Positions 1 through 6,704 of a stretch of DNA of 7,985 nt are shown piece by piece. The translations under genes and the position numbers were made by a program. Position 1 is the stretch's first letter, and each line of letters starts with the position of its first letter. Origin of the DNA: Clostridiales bacterium (GTDB taxonomy: Bacteria > Bacillota > Clostridia > Oscillospirales > Oscillospiraceae); the NCBI GenBank assembly GCA_017577345.1, contig PITX01000053.1, forward strand, positions 1 through 7,985. Reading direction: 5' to 3'. Under the pieces are notes generated by a model. That model did no database searches. It was given only the letters and a program-made list of their open reading frames with translations, and was not told the DNA's origin.

Positions 1-155
1 GAGATTATCTTGTGGTGATCGGCAGTGAGGGGCAGGGCGTCTGCGACCATCTGTTGGAGGTATCAAGCAAACAACTCATCATTCCGATGCAGCCACGCTG
101 CGAATCACTCAATGCGGCGATTGCCGCCGCAATCGTTATGTGGCAGATGAAATAA
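1..155 (+). CDS. TrmH/SpoU-family RNA 2'-O-methyltransferase, C-terminal fragment
   Basis: The open frame starts at base 3 and ends with TAA at 153-155, giving the last 50 residues of a protein whose start lies to the left. The fragment carries two hallmarks of the SPOUT (SpoU/TrmH) fold. One is a motif-2 segment, VVIGSEGQGV (residues 4-13 of the fragment). The other is a motif-3 segment, IPMQPRCESLNAAIAAAI (residues 27-44), in which the E-S-L-N run helps form the trefoil-knot SAM-binding pocket. These enzymes methylate a ribose 2'-hydroxyl in tRNA or rRNA using S-adenosylmethionine. The substrate (for example RlmB-like 23S G2251 versus a TrmH- or TsnR-like target) cannot be told without the N-terminal half. 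It lies 25 bp upstream of dprA with no terminator between, so cotranscription is likely. The family call is secure; a gene symbol is not justified. Confidence 0.88.
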   Translation, partial: DYLVVIGSEGQGVCDHLLEVSSKQLIIPMQPRCESLNAAIAAAIVMWQMK

Positions 156-180
156 AGCAAGCGGGAAAGAGAGAAAAAAT

Positions 181-1398
181 ATGCACAAGCACTGGGTCTG
201 GCTGACAACGCGAAAAGGCATCGGCACAAGAGGACGCGCTGCCCTTTTGGAGCTATACGGCACGGCAGAGCATATCTACGAATTAAAAGAAGCAGACTAT
301 CTGCATACGGAGGGATTTGACCGCCGCTGGCTGGAGTCTCTTCTGGATAAGTCACTGGATGACGCAGAGGAGATCCTGCGCGACTGCGATAATGAAGAAA
401 TCGACCTCCTGACCTATGCGGAAGCGGCTTATCCGAAGCGGCTGAAAAACATCACCGACCCGCCGGCGTTGCTCTATTTTAAAGGTTCGCTGCCCGATTT
501 TGACAGCGAAGCGGCAATTGCGGTGGTCGGTTCAAGACGGTGCAGTGCCTACGGGCTGATGCACGCCAAGCAGTTCGGCAGACAGATCGCAAACAGCGGC
601 GGCTTGGTGATTTCCGGCGGTGCAAGAGGCATTGACACCATGGCACTTAAGGGCGCACTGGATTCTTCTATGCCGGTCGTCAGCGTGATGGGCTGTGGGC
701 TGGATGTTGATTATCCGAGGGAAAATCACTTTCTGTTTCAGAAGGTTGCACAGCACGGCTGCCTGCTCAGCGAGTATCCGCCGAAGACGCGACCGGATCG
801 CGGCAATTTCCCGGTCAGAAACCGCATCATCAGCGGCCTTTCCCTTGGCGTTCTTGTGGTCGAAGCACCGGAACGCAGCGGCGCACTGATCACGGCTGAC
901 CTTGCACTCCAGCAGGGCAGAGATGTATTTGCGATCCCCGGTAATATCGGAGTGAAGCATTGCAGCGGCAGCAACCGCCTCATCCGAGAGGGTGCATACA
1001 TGGTCGAAGACGGCTGGGAAGTTCTGCGCGAATATACCTATCTTTTTCCGGACAAGCTCTCCGACGGACGAAGCAAGGAGGCAATGCAGCGTATTTTTCA
1101 GTCACGCTACGGGATGGCACTGCCGGTCTATTCGCCGGTAACGATTTCGGATGAAGGCGACAAAAAAGTCGTTGACAATCCTGCCGGAAAGACTTATAGT
1201 GACGAAAAAGAGGCTACAGCGGCTCTTTCCGGAGACGAAAGCGCGGTTTATGCGCTCCTTTCCGAACAGCCGATCCATTGTGACGAGCTAACGGCCAAGA
1301 GCGGTATGCAGTCGCGCAATGTGACGGCTGCGCTGACACTGCTGCAGATCAAAGGGCTTGCCGAAAAGCTGGCAGGCAATTATTACAAGCGAAAATAA
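181..1398 (+). CDS. dprA: DNA-processing protein DprA (Smf)
   Basis: DprA binds incoming single-stranded DNA in the cytoplasm during natural transformation and loads RecA; it is widespread even in species not known to transform. The 405-residue product has three parts. An N-terminal helical, SAM-like segment (about 5-70) is followed by the Rossmann-type core (about 90-285) with GSRR (117-120), SGGARGID (145-152), the conserved FPVRNRIISGLS stretch (210-221) and the GNI...SGSNRLI stretch (254-268). A C-terminal winged-helix domain (about 350-400) resembles the DML1-like domain of many DprA proteins. A linker of about 60 residues (290-350), rich in charged residues, joins the last two parts. 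Length is a little above the usual 360-380 because of that linker. The ATG at 181 is preceded by a purine-rich GGGAAAGAGAG run, a weak ribosome-binding site, and begins just before the conserved N-terminal region. topA follows after 21 bp, as in many Firmicutes. A promoter-like sequence lies inside the linker (see 1172-1200). Confidence 0.96.
   Translation: MHKHWVWLTTRKGIGTRGRAALLELYGTAEHIYELKEADYLHTEGFDRRWLESLLDKSLDDAEEILRDCDNEEIDLLTYAEAAYPKRLKNITDPPALLYFKGSLPDFDSEAAIAVVGSRRCSAYGLMHAKQFGRQIANSGGLVISGGARGIDTMALKGALDSSMPVVSVMGCGLDVDYPRENHFLFQKVAQHGCLLSEYPPKTRPDRGNFPVRNRIISGLSLGVLVVEAPERSGALITADLALQQGRDVFAIPGNIGVKHCSGSNRLIREGAYMVEDGWEVLREYTYLFPDKLSDGRSKEAMQRIFQSRYGMALPVYSPVTISDEGDKKVVDNPAGKTYSDEKEATAALSGDESAVYALLSEQPIHCDELTAKSGMQSRNVTAALTLLQIKGLAEKLAGNYYKRK
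1172..1200 (+). promoter_or_regulatory. Candidate internal sigma-A promoter within dprA
   Basis: TTGACA (1172-1177, full match to the -35 consensus) is followed by exactly 17 bp and then TATAGT (1195-1200, five of six matches to TATAAT). An A6 tract (1162-1167), flanked by a short CGAC/GTCG inverted repeat, sits immediately upstream and could act as an UP-like element. The predicted start, near 1207, would give topA a leader of about 210 nt and supply topA-trmFO-plsX-rnc independently of dprA. The site falls on DprA residues 331-340, in the poorly conserved linker, so the protein does not force these bases. Other TTGACA hexamers in the coding sequence (632, 2141, 6134) lack a matching -10. 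This is a sequence match only; activity is inferred. Confidence 0.5.
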
Positions 1399-1408
1399 CA
1401 TGGAATTC

Positions 1409-1413
1409 GGAGG
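1409..1413 (+). promoter_or_regulatory. Ribosome-binding site of topA
   Basis: GGAGG ends 6 nt before the ATG at 1420. It is a full-strength Shine-Dalgarno sequence in the 21-bp gap after the dprA stop, and it fixes the topA start directly before the conserved N-terminal Toprim strand. topA therefore does not depend on coupling to dprA translation. Confidence 0.85.
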
Positions 1414-1419
1414 TTCCTC

Positions 1420-3597
1420 ATGGCAAAGGGAACAAATCTGGTCATTGTAGAATCGCCCTCGAAGGCGAAAACCATCGGGAAATATCTCGGTGCTGATTAT
1501 AGGGTAGAGGCTTGCATGGGTCATCTGCGCGATCTGCCGAAAAGCACGATCGGCGTTGATATTGAAAATGATTTTACGCCCGAATACAGTCCTTTGGAAG
1601 GGAAAGAGTCTATCATTTCCGAGCTGCGCAGTGCTGCCAAGAAAGCAGATTGTGTCTATCTCGCAACTGACCCTGACCGCGAGGGTGAGGCTATCTCGTG
1701 GCATCTTAAGGAATTGCTCGGCTTGCCGGACAGCAAGACAAAGCGTGTTACCTTCAACGAAATCACGAAGAATGTGGTCATCAACAGTATCCAGCAGCCG
1801 CGCGACATTGACTATGACTTGGTCGATGCACAGCAGGCGCGCCGTATTCTTGACCGTATCGTCGGCTATCAGCTCAGTCCGCTGCTGTGGAAAAAGGTCC
1901 GCAGAGGTCTGTCAGCCGGTCGTGTGCAGTCAGTTGCAACGCGTCTGGTTGTTGAGCGCGAGCGCGAGATCGAAGCGTTTGTGCCGAAGGAATACTGGAC
2001 GCTGGACGCTGTACTGCGCTGTACCGGCAAAGAGGGACGCTTTACTGCCCGCTACTTCGGCGACGGCAAGAAGCGCGAGCTTCATTCCGAAAAGGAAACC
2101 GATCAGATTATTGCGGATATCAACAACAAGGAATTTGTCATTGACAGTATCAAGCGCTCGGAAAAGCACCGTGCGCCCACACCTCCGTTTATTACCTCAA
2201 CCTTGCAGCAGGAGGCATCCAGAAAGCTAAACATGACGCCGCGCCGTACCATGGCGATCGCGCAGCAGCTCTATGAGGGTATTGAGATCAGCGGCGAAGG
2301 CTCTGTCGGTCTCATTACCTATATGCGTACCGACTCTCTGCGTCTTTCCGAGGAAGCACTTGCAGCAGCGCGTGATCTGATCAAATCCCGCTACGGTGAT
2401 GCGTATTATCCCGGTGCACCGCGCCGTTTCCGTAAGAAAGAGGGCGCACAGGATGCACATGAAGCCATCCGCCCGAGTAATGTGCGTCTGGATCCGGAGA
2501 CGATCAAGGGCGATCTGACCAGAGAGCAGTATCGCCTCTACAAGCTCATTTGGAGCCGCTTCGTTGCCTGCCAGATGTCCGATGCGCGTTATGATGCAGT
2601 GCAGGTCGATGCAGAATGTGCCGGCCATGTCTTCCGCGCTACCGATATGATGATGAAATTCCCCGGCTTCACGGCTGTCTACGAGGAAGGCCATGACGAC
2701 GAGGATGAAGAAAAGAACTCCAAGCTGCCTGAGCTGGACGGCTCGGAGCGTCTGCGCGCCGAAAAGACCGAAAAAGAACAGCACTTTACTACACCGCCCG
2801 CAAGATATACCGAGGCAACGCTTGTCAAGGCGATGGAGGAACGCGGTGTCGGCAGACCGTCAACATATGCCTCTATCGTTGCGACGATCCAGGACAGAGA
2901 ATATGTCCTCAAAAAGGACAAGCGCCTGTCTCCGACACCTCTCGGACTTGTGGTGACCGATCTGATGATCGATCGCTTCAATGATATTATTGATGTGGAA
3001 TTTACGGCGAATATGGAGCATCAGCTCGATGAAGTCGAAGCAGGCAAGGTCGCATGGAAACAGGTCCTGCGTGACTTCTACCGTGGCTTCCATGAGGAAA
3101 TGGCTGCCGCTGAGGAAGCACTTGAGGGCAAGCGGATCAAGGTACCCGATGAGGAAACCGACGAAATTTGTGAGGTCTGCGGCAGAAAAATGGTCATCAA
3201 GATCGGCAGATTCGGCAGATTCCTTGCATGCCCCGGCTTCCCGGAGTGCAAGAACACAAAGCCGATCATCGAGCCGATGCCCGGTCGCTGCCCGAAGTGC
3301 GGCAGTACCATTCTGAAACGCAAGTCGAAAAAGGGCTATGTCTATTACGCCTGTGAAAAAGGCACGGAATGCGGCTTTATGACCTGGGATGTGCCGACGG
3401 CAACGGATTGCCCGAGCTGCGGTCAGACCCTGTTCAAAAAATCCGGTAAGGGCAGGATGAAGCCCTTCTGCATTAACGAAGAATGTAAGGAATTCGTGCC
3501 GGAGGATAAGCGCGGTTATAAGCGCAGGATGCCGAAGGCGACCGCCGAGACGGTGGATAATGCAGAGGAAGCAAAGAAGGATAAAAAGAAGAAATGA
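1420..3597 (+). CDS. topA: DNA topoisomerase I (type IA)
   Basis: This enzyme relaxes negative supercoils in the nucleoid by cutting one strand through a transient 5'-phosphotyrosine and passing the other strand. The 725-residue product has the Toprim domain at its start, with VIVESPSKAKTIGKYLG (8-24, catalytic Glu11), H35, and the metal-binding TDPDREGE motif (D84 and D86). The catalytic tyrosine is Y301 in GLITYMRTDS, with R303 beside it. Another conserved block is the GRPSTYASI stretch (478-486). An acidic loop (about 422-435) lies within the main domain. The C-terminus has three four-cysteine zinc ribbons: C584/C587/C604/C610, C624/C627/C645/C651 and C664/C667/C684/C689. These are followed by a lysine-rich tail that may help bind DNA. 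Length and three-ribbon layout are normal for the family. The tail's coding sequence overlaps the start of trmFO by 4 bp (ATGA). No catalytic residue appears to be missing. Confidence 0.98.
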   Translation: MAKGTNLVIVESPSKAKTIGKYLGADYRVEACMGHLRDLPKSTIGVDIENDFTPEYSPLEGKESIISELRSAAKKADCVYLATDPDREGEAISWHLKELLGLPDSKTKRVTFNEITKNVVINSIQQPRDIDYDLVDAQQARRILDRIVGYQLSPLLWKKVRRGLSAGRVQSVATRLVVEREREIEAFVPKEYWTLDAVLRCTGKEGRFTARYFGDGKKRELHSEKETDQIIADINNKEFVIDSIKRSEKHRAPTPPFITSTLQQEASRKLNMTPRRTMAIAQQLYEGIEISGEGSVGLITYMRTDSLRLSEEALAAARDLIKSRYGDAYYPGAPRRFRKKEGAQDAHEAIRPSNVRLDPETIKGDLTREQYRLYKLIWSRFVACQMSDARYDAVQVDAECAGHVFRATDMMMKFPGFTAVYEEGHDDEDEEKNSKLPELDGSERLRAEKTEKEQHFTTPPARYTEATLVKAMEERGVGRPSTYASIVATIQDREYVLKKDKRLSPTPLGLVVTDLMIDRFNDIIDVEFTANMEHQLDEVEAGKVAWKQVLRDFYRGFHEEMAAAEEALEGKRIKVPDEETDEICEVCGRKMVIKIGRFGRFLACPGFPECKNTKPIIEPMPGRCPKCGSTILKRKSKKGYVYYACEKGTECGFMTWDVPTATDCPSCGQTLFKKSGKGRMKPFCINEECKEFVPEDKRGYKRRMPKATAETVDNAEEAKKDKKKK

Positions 3598-4916
3598 CGG
3601 AAGTGAAAGTAATCGGTGCTGGGCTTGCGGGCAGTGAAGCGGCATGGCAGCTGGCACAGCGTGGCTTTTCAGTCAGGCTGTATGAGATGAAGCCGGCAAA
3701 AATGTCACCTGCGCACCATTGCGCGGATTTTGCCGAACTGGTCTGCTCCAACTCCCTGCGCGGTGATCGCCTGGAAAATGCGGTCGGTCTGCTGAAAGAG
3801 GAGCTGCGGAGACTCGGCAGCCTCATCATGACCTGTGCCGATGCGACCCGCGTGGAAGCAGGCGGCTGTCTTGCAGTTGACCGCTACGGTTTTTCCGGCA
3901 TGGTGACGGAGAAGATCCGCAATCATCCGAATATTACGGTCGTATCAGAGGAAGTCACGGAAGTTCCGGAAGAACCTGTGATCATCGCAACGGGACCTCT
4001 GACCTCCGACGAACTCAGCAATGCAATTGCCGCATACTTCGGGCACGCCGATTACCTGCATTTCTTTGATGCCGCTGCACCGCTCGTTTCGCGTGAGTCG
4101 ATCAACATGGACTATGCCTGGTTTGCCTCACGCTATGACCGCGGCAGTGCAGACTATATCAACTGCGCCATGTCCAAGGAGGAATATACCGACTTTGTAC
4201 GCGAGCTTGCTTCTGCACAGGAGGCAGAGGTGCACGGTTTTGAGGATAAAAATGTCTTTGAGGGCTGTATGCCCGTTGAGGTCATGGCTCGGCGCGGAGA
4301 GGATACGCTCCGCTACGGTCCGCTCAAGCCGGTCGGGCTGAAAGATCCGAAGTCGGGGAAAGAGCCGTATGCAGTCGTTCAGCTTCGGCAGGACAACGCG
4401 GCAGGAAATATCTATAATATCGTGGGATTTCAGACGCATCTGAAATTCCCGGAGCAGAAGCGCGTGTTTTCCATGATTCCCGCACTTCATGATGCAGAAT
4501 TTTTGCGCTACGGCGTGATGCACCGCAATACCTTCCTGAATTCGCCGCAGCTTTTGGATGCGACCTATGCTGACCGAAGAAACCCGATGGTCGCCTTTGC
4601 CGGACAGATGACCGGCGTGGAGGGCTATGTGGAATCCTGCGCCTCAGGCTATCTTGCCGCAGTTTCCATGGCGGCAAGGCTGAACGGTGAACCGATCCCC
4701 GATTTTTCAAATCTGACGGCGATCGGTGCACTGGCACATTATATCAGCGATGCGTCCGTCACGGCATTCCAGCCGATGAATGTCAACTTCGGCATCATTG
4801 CACCGCTGGAGCAGAGAATAAAGGGCAAGGCAAACAAAAACCTTGCCATTGCCAACCGTGCACTTGCACATCTGCAAATGATTATGAACGGAGACAGATA
4901 TGAAGATCATCATTGA
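3594..4916 (+). CDS. trmFO: Methylenetetrahydrofolate-tRNA-(uracil-5-)-methyltransferase TrmFO
   Basis: TrmFO makes 5-methyluridine at position 54 in the T loop of tRNA, taking the carbon from methylenetetrahydrofolate and using FAD. It replaces SAM-dependent TrmA in most Firmicutes. The 440-residue product starts with the FAD-binding Rossmann motif VIGAGLAGSEAAWQLA (6-21) and the LYEMKP segment (29-34). It has the conserved VCSNSLRGD block with C51 and the FEGCMPVE block with C225, matching the two functional cysteines of the B. subtilis enzyme, and then NIVGFQTHLKFPEQ (275-288). Toward the end are GQMTGVEGYVES (337-348) and the PMNVNFG segment (394-400). Length is typical of the family. The start ATG overlaps the topA stop (ATGA). 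The best Shine-Dalgarno match (AAGGA, 3577-3581) is a distant 12 nt upstream, so translation is probably coupled to topA. The topA-trmFO pairing is common in Firmicutes. Earlier literature called this protein Gid. Confidence 0.97.
   Translation: MTEVKVIGAGLAGSEAAWQLAQRGFSVRLYEMKPAKMSPAHHCADFAELVCSNSLRGDRLENAVGLLKEELRRLGSLIMTCADATRVEAGGCLAVDRYGFSGMVTEKIRNHPNITVVSEEVTEVPEEPVIIATGPLTSDELSNAIAAYFGHADYLHFFDAAAPLVSRESINMDYAWFASRYDRGSADYINCAMSKEEYTDFVRELASAQEAEVHGFEDKNVFEGCMPVEVMARRGEDTLRYGPLKPVGLKDPKSGKEPYAVVQLRQDNAAGNIYNIVGFQTHLKFPEQKRVFSMIPALHDAEFLRYGVMHRNTFLNSPQLLDATYADRRNPMVAFAGQMTGVEGYVESCASGYLAAVSMAARLNGEPIPDFSNLTAIGALAHYISDASVTAFQPMNVNFGIIAPLEQRIKGKANKNLAIANRALAHLQMIMNGDRYEDHH
4890..4894 (+). 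promoter_or_regulatory. Ribosome-binding site of plsX
   Basis: GGAGA lies inside the last codons of trmFO, 5 nt before the ATG at 4900. It supports a plsX start that overlaps trmFO by 17 bp, as does the family's conserved N-terminus, which begins directly at this methionine. Confidence 0.75.
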
Positions 4917-5934
4917 CGCAATGGGCGGCGACCATGCACCGGAGCAAATCGTGCTCGGTGCCCTGCAAAGCGCAAAGGAATACGGTGTTGAGATTGTACT
5001 GGTCGGTCGGGGAGAGGACATTCTTTCGAGCATGAAACAGCACGGATGGGATACGCTTCCGGACGGCGTGGAAATCGCCAATGCGGATGATATTGTCGAC
5101 ATGCACGCTGACCCTGCGGAGGTCGTGCGTCAGCACAAAGGCTCGTCTATGGTACTGGGACTGAAAATGCTGGCGGATGGTGCAGGTGATGCTTTTATTT
5201 CCGCCGGGAATACCGGTGCGCTTCTGTCTGCCGCTACCCTGGTCGTCAAACGGATCCGAGGAATTCGCCGTGCGGCATTTGCACCCGTCCTTCCGACAGG
5301 AGGCGGCTGCATTTTGATCGATGCCGGGGCAAATACGGAATGTACGCCGGAATTCTTGCTGCAATTCGGCTGCATGGGCTCGTTCTATGCGAAAAAGGCG
5401 CAGAAAAAAGAGAATCCGCGCGTTGCACTTCTCAACAACGGTGCTGAGGACAGCAAGGGGGATCCGCTGCACAAAGAAGCCTATCAGCTTCTGAAGCATG
5501 CAGGGGAGAACGGCGTGATCAATTTTATCGGCAATATCGAAGCGCGTGATGTCCCTGACGGAGATGCGGATGTTGTAGTTGCCGACGGCTTTTCCGGCAA
5601 TGTTCTGCTGAAAGCGATGGAGGGCACGGCAATCTATATGGGCAACCTGATGAAGGGCATGTTTAAGCGCAACATGCTTTCCATGCTCGGTGCGCTTCTG
5701 TGCAAAAAGGGAATTTCCGAAATCAAGCAGCGCATGGACTACCGTGAGGTCGGCGGCTCCATTCTTGTAGGCATCACAAAGCCTGTGATCAAGGCGCACG
5801 GCTCGTCCGATGCAAGAGCGATCTGCGGTGCCGTAAGACAGGCGATGAATGCCGTGGAAAGCGGCTTCTGTGATGATATCCGTGACAACATTGCGGCAAT
5901 GTCACTGCCGCGGGAGGAAAAGAATGCTGAGTGA
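4900..5934 (+). CDS. plsX: Phosphate acyltransferase PlsX
   Basis: PlsX converts acyl-ACP plus phosphate into acyl-phosphate, which membrane-bound PlsY then uses to acylate glycerol-3-phosphate; this is the first committed step of phospholipid synthesis in most Gram-positive bacteria. It acts at the inner face of the membrane. The 344-residue product begins with KIIIDAMGGDHAP (2-14). It has SMVLGLKML (83-91), DAFISAGNTGALL (97-109), the LLNxGxExxKG pattern (177-187), VADGFSGNVLLK (227-238) and HGSSD (300-304). Length is typical. The frame overlaps both neighbours, trmFO by 17 bp and rnc by 11 bp, so coupled translation is likely. In many Firmicutes plsX is followed by fabD, fabG and acpP or by acpP alone; here rnc follows directly, so the acyl carrier protein gene must lie elsewhere. 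Confidence 0.97.
   Translation: MKIIIDAMGGDHAPEQIVLGALQSAKEYGVEIVLVGRGEDILSSMKQHGWDTLPDGVEIANADDIVDMHADPAEVVRQHKGSSMVLGLKMLADGAGDAFISAGNTGALLSAATLVVKRIRGIRRAAFAPVLPTGGGCILIDAGANTECTPEFLLQFGCMGSFYAKKAQKKENPRVALLNNGAEDSKGDPLHKEAYQLLKHAGENGVINFIGNIEARDVPDGDADVVVADGFSGNVLLKAMEGTAIYMGNLMKGMFKRNMLSMLGALLCKKGISEIKQRMDYREVGGSILVGITKPVIKAHGSSDARAICGAVRQAMNAVESGFCDDIRDNIAAMSLPREEKNAE
5913..5917 (+). promoter_or_regulatory. Ribosome-binding site of rnc
   Basis: GGAGG, encoded by the end of plsX, sits 6 nt before the ATG at 5924. It decides the rnc start. The same frame is open further upstream, with an ATG at 5849, but that extension has no good ribosome-binding site and adds 25 residues with no similarity to RNase III. 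Confidence 0.85.
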
Positions 5935-6604
5935 GCTCGAAGCGGCATTGGGATATGTATATCAGGATAAAGAATTGATCCGAAATGCGCTTTCCCATAC
6001 CTCCTATGCGAATGAGATGTTTAAGGATGCCCTGCGCAGCTATGAACGGCTGGAGTTTTTAGGTGATTCAATTCTCGGCTTTGTTACGGCGGAATACCTC
6101 TATCGGACCTTTCCGACAAAGCTGGAGGGCGAGTTGACAAAGATCCGTGCTGAGCTTGTCTGCGAGAAAAACCTTGCAGAAGTTGCACGGCAGATCCATC
6201 TCGGTGACTACCTGCTGCTCGGCAACGGCGAGGAGCAGGGCGGCGGTCGCGACCGTGCAAGCATCCTCTGCGATGTGATGGAAGCACTGATTGCCGCTGC
6301 TTACATAGACGGCGGCTTTGCAGCGGCAAAGAGCATCATTACACGGCTGATTCTGCCGAAGCTTGCAACGGTTGTCAACACGCATGACTATAAGACGGAG
6401 CTGCAGGAGCTGGTACAGCGTAAGCGCGAACAGATCCTATCCTATGAGCTGATCGGAGAACAAGGGCCGGATCACTGCAAGGAGTTTTCCGTCCGTGTAC
6501 TTCTCAACGGGGATGAGGTTGGTCGAGGTATCGGGACAAGCAAAAAACGCGCCGAGCAGGCTGCCGCAGCGCAAGCTATACACAAGATCTTCGAATCAGG
6601 CTGA
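5924..6604 (+). CDS. rnc: Ribonuclease III
   Basis: RNase III cuts double-stranded RNA, including the stems around 16S and 23S rRNA precursors and some mRNAs, as a cytoplasmic homodimer needing Mg2+. From the ATG at 5924 the product is 226 residues, the normal size. The nuclease domain (about 1-150) carries the signature ERLEFLGDS (41-49). Its acidic residues E41, E44, D48, E68, D117 and E120 align with the catalytic set of the E. coli enzyme at a constant offset of three. The double-stranded RNA-binding domain (about 156-223) has the expected DYKTELQELVQ start and the GxGxSKKxAEQxAA end (GIGTSKKRAEQAAA, 202-215). It overlaps plsX by 11 bp. The stop codon at 6602-6604 lies within the stem of the operon terminator. 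rnc immediately upstream of smc is a standard Firmicutes arrangement. Confidence 0.97.
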   Translation: MLSELEAALGYVYQDKELIRNALSHTSYANEMFKDALRSYERLEFLGDSILGFVTAEYLYRTFPTKLEGELTKIRAELVCEKNLAEVARQIHLGDYLLLGNGEEQGGGRDRASILCDVMEALIAAAYIDGGFAAAKSIITRLILPKLATVVNTHDYKTELQELVQRKREQILSYELIGEQGPDHCKEFSVRVLLNGDEVGRGIGTSKKRAEQAAAAQAIHKIFESG

Positions 6605-6621
6605 TATCAGCCTGATTTTTT
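6594..6621 (+). terminator. Rho-independent terminator after rnc
   Basis: Bases 6594-6617 form a perfect 24-bp palindrome (AATCAGGCTGAT then ATCAGCCTGATT). As RNA it folds into a 10-bp stem with a four-base AUAU loop. A run of six T (6616-6621) overlaps the end of the stem, as expected for intrinsic termination of + strand transcripts. The complementary strand lacks a matching U-run, so the element should work in one direction only. It is the only clear terminator in the window and closes the dprA-topA-trmFO-plsX-rnc run. Confidence 0.88.
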
Positions 6622-6634
6622 AATTTATATAGTA

Positions 6635-6661
6635 CAAATTGCGGATTGTGCTTGCAATTTG
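6635..6661. repeat. Inverted repeat CAAATTGC-N11-GCAATTTG upstream of smc
   Basis: Perfect 8-bp arms at 6635-6642 and 6654-6661 are separated by 11 bp. The right arm overlaps the -35 elements of the smc promoter candidates. A second, nested 6-bp inverted repeat, ATTGTG (6645-6650) and CACAAT (6663-6668), lies across the same region. The right-arm octamer occurs again at 6704-6711. The layout would suit an operator for a dimeric regulator, but I do not recognise a known operator consensus and AT-rich repeats can arise by chance. Confidence 0.5.
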
Positions 6662-6680
6662 ACACAATATCTGGTAAAAT
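6652..6680 (+). promoter_or_regulatory. Likely smc promoter with extended -10
   Basis: TTGCAA (6652-6657, four of six matches) is followed by 17 bp and TAAAAT (6675-6680, five of six). The -10 is preceded by TGG, an extended -10 motif (6672-6674). The predicted start near 6687 gives a leader of about 28 nt that contains the smc ribosome-binding site. A competing reading uses the perfect TTGACA at 6659-6664 with TATACC (6683-6688) at 18-bp spacing. Either way the 110-bp region between rnc and smc clearly holds a promoter downstream of the terminator, so smc is transcribed at least partly on its own. Confidence 0.7.
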
Positions 6681-6699
6681 CATATACCGTAAATACAAT

Positions 6700-6704
6700 A
6701 GGAG
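6700..6704 (+). promoter_or_regulatory. Ribosome-binding site of smc
   Basis: AGGAG ends 10 nt before the ATG at 6715, which is on the long side. An in-frame TTG at 6709 would be only 4 nt away, which is too close. The ATG gives the MYLKxLEIxGFKSF start typical of bacterial SMC and is preferred. A third copy of the GCAATTTG octamer (6704-6711) fills the space between this site and the start codon. Confidence 0.7.

Noticed and set aside
1409..1419. GAGG-TT-CCTC hairpin hiding the topA ribosome-binding site
   Set aside because: A two-base loop cannot close sterically, and the alternative GGAA/TTCC stem has only four pairs and leaves the ribosome-binding site in the loop.
2141..2169. TTGACA hexamer inside topA (similar ones at 632 and 6134)
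   Set aside because: No -10-like hexamer occurs at 16-18 bp downstream in any of these three cases.
2860..3657. Open frame of about 265 codons on the - strand opposite the 3' end of topA
   Set aside because: The translation is a His/Leu/Ala-rich shadow of the zinc-ribbon and lysine-rich coding sequence, with no domain and no start signal.
4390..4418. Promoter-like AGGACA-N17-TATAAT inside trmFO
   Set aside because: The -10 falls on codons for the conserved NIYNIVGFQTH segment of TrmFO, so the protein explains the bases; the -35 matches only four of six positions.
4882..5799. Long open frame of about 305 codons on the - strand opposite plsX
   Set aside because: It lies entirely antisense to a clearly conserved gene, has no ribosome-binding site or recognisable domain, and its composition is what the reverse complement of plsX codon use produces.
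5849..5923. Upstream extension of rnc from an ATG at 5849
   Set aside because: The extra 25 residues overlap plsX in another frame, show no RNase III similarity and lack a ribosome-binding site, while the ATG at 5924 has GGAGG at ideal spacing and gives the normal length.
6646..6667. TTGTG...CACAA resembling a Rex (redox) operator upstream of smc
   Set aside because: The half-sites are 12 bp apart (22 bp overall) with no TTGTGA/TCACAA match, whereas Rex sites span 18-20 bp with that core.
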